25,422 nt of DNA from an uncultured Christensenella sp. (GTDB taxonomy: Bacteria; Bacillota; Clostridia; Christensenellales; Pumilibacteraceae), in the NCBI GenBank assembly GCA_910577995.1, contig CAJTND010000016.1:1-25422 (forward strand), in the 5' to 3' direction. Positions 22,201-25,422 of the stretch are shown here, in pieces. How positions within the stretch are numbered: the stretch's first letter is position 1; every line of letters begins with the position of its first letter. A model generated the notes under the pieces. That model was not told the origin of the DNA and ran no database searches. It saw only the letters and a program-made list of their open reading frames with translations. Both the position numbers and the translations under genes were made by a program.

Positions 22201-24816
22201 TATGCCGACGACCGTCGCTTTTTTGCCGTCGGCGGCGAGAGCGTGGACGCTTTTTATCGCTATCTTGTCAAGCATCGCGCCGAGCTCGAGCGGCGTTTCG
22301 CCCGAGAGCAGTGCGGCGGCTTTGTCTATGACCGCGCCGACGTTCTCGTCGGGCACAGCCGCTTTTATCTTGTCGAGCAGTGCGGCGATCTCGGCTTTGT
22401 CCGTTCCGCACGATATCTTTATCTTGTTGTCGATGTTGACGTATAGCATGCCGTCCGCAAACGCGGCGTAAAGCCTTACGTCGTCGACTGTCAGGTCTAT
22501 TTCCGCTTTGATCGTGCTCGCCGCGGGCGACAGTCTTACCGTGCCGACGACGGGCACGCCGTAAATATCCGCGCAAAGGTCGAACGCATAGCCGGGTCTG
22601 TTTATGAGCGGCGATATTTCGTCGACGAGCTCGAGCAGTGCGGCGGCTTCTATGTATTCCGTCGGTGCGGCGACGTCTTTTTTCTGCGGCGCGGTTATAG
22701 CGAGGTCTGCGGCGACTTTGAGCTTTTTGCCTATCAGCGGTACTTCGAGGTCAAGCTTGAGCCCGTCGAGCCTGCCGTTCGCGCGGGTAAGCGTTATTTT
22801 TGTCGGCATGCCCGCGATCTTGAGCCCGACGGTGAGCTTGCTGTCGGTGACGCTTAGCGTGCGCAGCGTGCCGATGATGCCGTCAATATCCTTGGGCATG
22901 AGCGAGGCGAGCGTCGACAGCATGTCGAGCCCGTCGTCGCCGGCGAACCGTTTGACAAGCTCGATCAGCTTGGGCAGGTCGTCTTCGGACGCGTGCACGG
23001 TCGTGCCGCCGAGGTCGGCGTATATCTCGCCGCCGACGTACTTGACGCCTATCTTCGCGCCGAGCACGGCGAGCGTCGCGTCGGCTTTGACGTCCGCCGA
23101 GTCGCTGCGGTCGATGTACGCGTCGACTATTTCTATATCCGTGCCGAGCGCGGAGATCTTGCCGCTTATGCCGTAGGTCGTGCCGAGCGCTGTTTCGAGC
23201 GCGTCGGGGACAAAGTCGAGCACGCCGTCAAGGCATTTGTATGTATCGTTTACTCTGGGGAAGGACAGCGTCGCCGGCGCGGCGTCGAGCACGATAGTCG
23301 TGCCGAAAGCCTTTACCGTGCCGCTGATGCGTTGCAGGACCTTGCCCTCGTCGGCTATGTAAAGCCGCGCGTCGATATTTATATCGTCGGTCAGGTCGAA
23401 CGGCAGGTGTATGCAGGTTACGCCGTTCTCGGAGGTCATTTCGCAGTTGCCGAAAACGGTAGAAAGTATGTCGCCGCCGAGCAGTGACGAAAAGTCGAGA
23501 TCGCCGAGCCCCGACATGAGCGGCGCGAGCGACGGGTGCGACATGAGCGACTTGAACTTATCGACGGTAAAATAACCCTTGATATCGTTGAGCGTTATGT
23601 ATGCGCGGTCGCCCGTATACTCGACAGCGAGCGCGCCGAGCTTGGCGCGGACGTTCATCGTTCCGATGTTGACGGAAAGCGCGAGGTCGTTCAGCTCGAC
23701 GTCGCCTATGGAAATGTCCGCCGCGAGGTCGAGATCCTTCGAGCCGTCGAGGTAGCTCGCGAACGCTTCCGCGAGATAGTCCGCCGGCGATGCGGCCGTG
23801 TTGCCGCCGACGTCGCCCGAGGTGTCGATATGCTCCATGAAGTAATCGTATTCGGGTATAACGCCGTCGGGATCGTCGTAGTCGTAAAAGCTTTCCGTCA
23901 TCGTTGATGTACAGTTCATCGCGCCGAGGACGGGAATAGCTATGTCGTAGTTTTCTTCCGCGACGACGGTCACGGGCCGCCACTCGGAGTCGATGGTCAC
24001 CGTCACTTTGGCGGAATGGAACACCGGGTTTTGGTCGGCGGACGCGAGCGTGCGCACCTCGTTGCGGTAGTACTTGGTCGATTGCTCCGCGTCGAGCGTG
24101 AGCGAGAAGGTGTAATTGCCGTCGTCGCCCTTGACGAGCGTCGTCGGAACGTCGAATGTTACAGCGGCGTCCTTTTCCGCTTCCTCGTCGTGCTTGGATC
24201 TCGCCGCGCCCTTTTTGAGCGCGTTTTCGTCCGCGACGGATATTATCGTCGTTTGGTCTATCTGGTGCTTGACAAGCTCGTTGGGAACGACGCCGTAAGC
24301 GTCGTAGTACGCTTGCGATTCGAACTTGCCGACGCTGTCCGCCCACGCGACGTTTTCGCCGTTGATGCTCGCCGACGGACGGAACAGGATCGTATCGCCT
24401 TTGTAGAATTTCTGTTCGGCGACGCTTTTCAGCGACGACGAAGATATCGCTTGCGCGAATAAAGTATCGCCCTTGACATAGCGCGTGTTGTGAACGTTTT
24501 GAGTATACTTGATGCCGAGACCGACGTTGGCAATGACCTTGCCTACGGTGTCGCCGCGGAAGTATGACGAGCTGTACAGCTTCTGCGCCGCGAACCGCAG
24601 GTTGGTCAAAAGATCGTAGTCCTCGGGCGTTCCCGACTGCGGCAGATCTTCCCACATGACTATACGACCGTCGGGTCTGTAAATTCTGTTGTCGCTGTTC
24701 AATCCCTTGCTGAAACCCGTCATAACGGATACCGACAGCAAGGTCATCATTATAAATATTATTATCAGCCGCCGCTTGGTATAAGTCGGCTTGCGCTTCA
24801 TTAAAGATGTTGTCAT
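19246..24816 (-). CDS. Giant repeat-containing surface protein, unknown function
   Basis: A 1856-residue protein with a basic start (MKRKPTYTKRR) and one hydrophobic helix (about 17-34), then entirely polar, so it is anchored by its N-terminus and faces outside. Residues 64-190 contain three aromatic-(K/R)-GDT motifs (GDT at 88, 116, 140). From about 370 a beta-rich unit recurs: VEYTGDRAYITL (398-409), VKYVGGEIYADL (591-602), FADGMLYVNI (786-795) and IKYVGGTMYIKI (998-1009), each followed by an Asp-rich amphipathic helix (DLPKLIELV, EIAALLDKI, DVDRLKEII). The tyrosines are 193, 193 and 214 residues apart. A distant echo is YFFDNVLYLDG near the C-terminus. The pattern loosely recalls lipid-binding LolA/LppX half-barrels, but I do not recognise the family. 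GGAGG (24829-24825) sets the start. The gene stands alone between its own promoter and terminator. Confidence 0.85.
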   Translation of the reverse strand: MTTSLMKRKPTYTKRRLIIIFIMMTLLSVSVMTGFSKGLNSDNRIYRPDGRIVMWEDLPQSGTPEDYDLLTNLRFAAQKLYSSSYFRGDTVGKVIANVGLGIKYTQNVHNTRYVKGDTLFAQAISSSSLKSVAEQKFYKGDTILFRPSASINGENVAWADSVGKFESQAYYDAYGVVPNELVKHQIDQTTIISVADENALKKGAARSKHDEEAEKDAAVTFDVPTTLVKGDDGNYTFSLTLDAEQSTKYYRNEVRTLASADQNPVFHSAKVTVTIDSEWRPVTVVAEENYDIAIPVLGAMNCTSTMTESFYDYDDPDGVIPEYDYFMEHIDTSGDVGGNTAASPADYLAEAFASYLDGSKDLDLAADISIGDVELNDLALSVNIGTMNVRAKLGALAVEYTGDRAYITLNDIKGYFTVDKFKSLMSHPSLAPLMSGLGDLDFSSLLGGDILSTVFGNCEMTSENGVTCIHLPFDLTDDINIDARLYIADEGKVLQRISGTVKAFGTTIVLDAAPATLSFPRVNDTYKCLDGVLDFVPDALETALGTTYGISGKISALGTDIEIVDAYIDRSDSADVKADATLAVLGAKIGVKYVGGEIYADLGGTTVHASEDDLPKLIELVKRFAGDDGLDMLSTLASLMPKDIDGIIGTLRTLSVTDSKLTVGLKIAGMPTKITLTRANGRLDGLKLDLEVPLIGKKLKVAADLAITAPQKKDVAAPTEYIEAAALLELVDEISPLINRPGYAFDLCADIYGVPVVGTVRLSPAASTIKAEIDLTVDDVRLYAAFADGMLYVNIDNKIKISCGTDKAEIAALLDKIKAAVPDENVGAVIDKAAALLSGETPLELGAMLDKIAIKSVHALAADGKKATVVGIAALGKTMTVEIGSTDGIASSLAFSTGDITAALDLKNTEAQIIEVDGGDYVPLSLIAEYVQPIADFATEAAKAKTFRLSLSARITTSGGNYIDLSSNDLTVSLDGGIAVCGTVTMFGGTDAATDISIKYVGGTMYIKIGDVALSLDTAADVDRLKEIIGSYLPEYLRDELTGSGMLGGINGLIDNIKAVAQAKTAEEVIAALFKRHDTLTSSDSTLKALLGMISMGTVDGELSLFASLSGISATIVPEISALPDSARYVLTGARLTTNIAGIDVSARIGISTSADATVITVTDAEKAEYVPIIQFVEVVNDAIGTFTKRCGDDITFELNSLDFTYAPIAQEGATETPDTVRVKNVDGESALKGKFTKHETENGTTYSVSLEAHITLELSSLAATGYGTLTIELYLVDKYPAPSTAYLYYREGNSGYGELISINTDSVMQILAAVMDIIGVDEQTAEQLVGAYRQPIDVSLFKSMDIKGLDGIKTMIEQLADGINDAKTAMAELNAAVDIVKTAGSVDALRARLDEIKAHIAAALEAVGANGSINEKPEVGAPIDGTLFKRVTDGVRFGYDATTLWADVDNALTTGHDRDDAAHIAVVHSDNTIDGIAVRNLDAETAMVDMDARFTSGHEVSFATADEIHAKADAEVTYSDLGKIKHLLFDVMNTANLKEFEIGGGDNDKIHLGLPIVSDVDIKYSVKVKLFDKAEQTALGLPVAETDPEYKTGAFVQLWFNGATFDLLPKNASTRLYFFDNVLYLDGIKSHKIDKYGFLSATSHSGSTCERSYQRYTVDELMTLISTDVEKFLREFVFRLIPLGSSVTDMIVNAVNSSESSGPSTLAQIFKGYTYDGAKHSIKLGLAELAGNSNLADLDLSLTGANDGDDDTVGILNNYVASAHVETSFVKLVTLSLDASLKAPIEYDETLADGTIAKRIKSSGLTASHIADYAYSAIKHSTFKYEEVITAIKDNTYGTLGELILGEAVNNPQFA

Positions 24817-24883
24817 TTATATTTCCTCCGATACGAGATCGGCGAGTTCCTTGATGGTGTTTTCGTCGCTTTACGACAAGTCT

Positions 24884-24913
24884 ATTGTACCACGCGCAAA
24901 GCGCTTTTGTCAA
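24884..24913 (-). promoter_or_regulatory. Sigma-A promoter of the giant surface-protein gene
   Basis: Minus strand: TTGACA (24913-24908), 18 bases, TACAAT (24889-24884). It gives a leader of about 60 bases with a normal ribosome binding site, in contrast to the leaderless genes elsewhere in the window. Confidence 0.8.
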
Positions 24914-24929
24914 CGCTTTTTTCAACAAA

Positions 24930-25268
24930 TCAATATAATTGTGTCTGAAAAACAGTCGAAAACCGCCATGATCGCCCGAAATTGCCGCTCGCGGCAGTCG
25001 GCTTATAAAACCATCACGACGAGACGATAAAGCGGTATTATTTTATATCCACAAGATATGCGAAAACCGCGCGGAAAATGACTATATATGGCGGTTTTCG
25101 CGGTATGCGCGGAGAGCTTGCCGAAACGAACGCAAAACGGCGGTATAAAACAATAATACACCGCGATTTCGGGCGGATAAAATCATAACAACGACTAAAA
25201 AACGCGGCGGCAGCCGGGGCAAAAACGGTAAATCGACAAATAAAGCGTCGGTACGGCTGGGAAAACGG
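24930..25268. other. Gene-free intergenic stretch with one long dyad
   Basis: There is no convincing coding region on either strand. GCGAAAACCGC (25060-25070) and GCGGTTTTCGC (25091-25101) form a perfect 11-bp inverted repeat around a 20-base loop without a T-run. The stretch lies between two divergent promoters (minus-strand surface protein, plus-strand tRNA). Its role is unknown. Confidence 0.5.
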
Positions 25269-25297
25269 TTGACAAAAGGCAAAAAGAGTAGTATAAT
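25269..25297 (+). promoter_or_regulatory. Consensus sigma-A promoter of the initiator tRNA
   Basis: TTGACA (25269-25274), 17 bases, TATAAT (25292-25297), perfect at all positions. The predicted transcript starts about seven bases before the mature tRNA. Confidence 0.9.
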
Positions 25298-25310
25298 CAA
25301 TGATACTTGA

Positions 25311-25386
<76 letters not shown>

Positions 25387-25422
25387 AAACCATCCGTTGC
25401 CATACGGCAACGGATGGTTTTT
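25387..25422 (+). terminator. Terminator of the initiator tRNA
   Basis: A perfect 12-bp stem (CCATCCGTTGCC at 25390-25401, GGCAACGGATGG at 25406-25417, loop ATAC) follows directly after the tRNA CCA and runs into a T-tract at the window end. Confidence 0.95.

Overview
The window reads as a chromosome segment of a GC-rich member of the Bacillota, probably an uncultured gut-type Clostridia. The evidence is AgrC/LytTR-type signalling, lipoproteins with classical lipoboxes, a clostridial-style glycerol operon (BFD-tailed dehydrogenase, COG0446-like flavoprotein, DUF1667, glpK), consensus sigma-A promoters (TTGACA-17-TATAAT), AGGAGG ribosome binding sites, and a dispersed palindromic repeat ending in AAAGCCCC/GGGGCTTT. 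I cannot name a genus from sequence alone.

Layout. (1) 1-2291: repeat end, terminator, then an autoregulated-looking LytTR response regulator and GHKL sensor kinase. (2) 2621-8220: a cell-surface carbohydrate locus on the same strand, with a lipoprotein esterase, a CBM-like lipoprotein and a membrane-tethered, domain-permuted GH3 glycosidase. A 15-base element repeated in front of the regulator gene recurs (14/15) in front of the esterase promoter, which links the two-component system to this locus. (3) 8221-8825: dispersed repeats. (4) 8826-13557: glycerol/glycerol-3-phosphate operon. The middle flavoprotein gene is broken by what looks like a 16-base deletion, and glpK is preceded by an 80-bp tandem duplication that copies its own ribosome binding site and start. 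(5) 13589-15306: a small membrane protein and a membrane-anchored Sel1-repeat protein. (6) 15307-15689: a complex terminator plus a candidate minus-strand small RNA. (7) 15690-18833: thioredoxin-reductase-like flavoprotein, HAD phosphatase, Nudix hydrolase and asparaginase-like protein, tightly packed. (8) 18834-19245: repeats. (9) 19246-24816 on the minus strand: a 1856-residue surface protein built from an apparently undescribed ~193-residue repeat. (10) 25311-25386: initiator tRNA with its own promoter and terminator.

Several signals go beyond ordinary annotation. Three unrelated genes (8826, 13589, 15690) have exactly six bases between a sigma-A -10 box and the ATG and no Shine-Dalgarno sequence, so they are probably transcribed as leaderless mRNAs. 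A possible ~103-nt RNA with a C-rich, anti-Shine-Dalgarno-like segment lies at 15401-15503. The window does not contain an obvious defence system, prophage, CRISPR array or insertion sequence.
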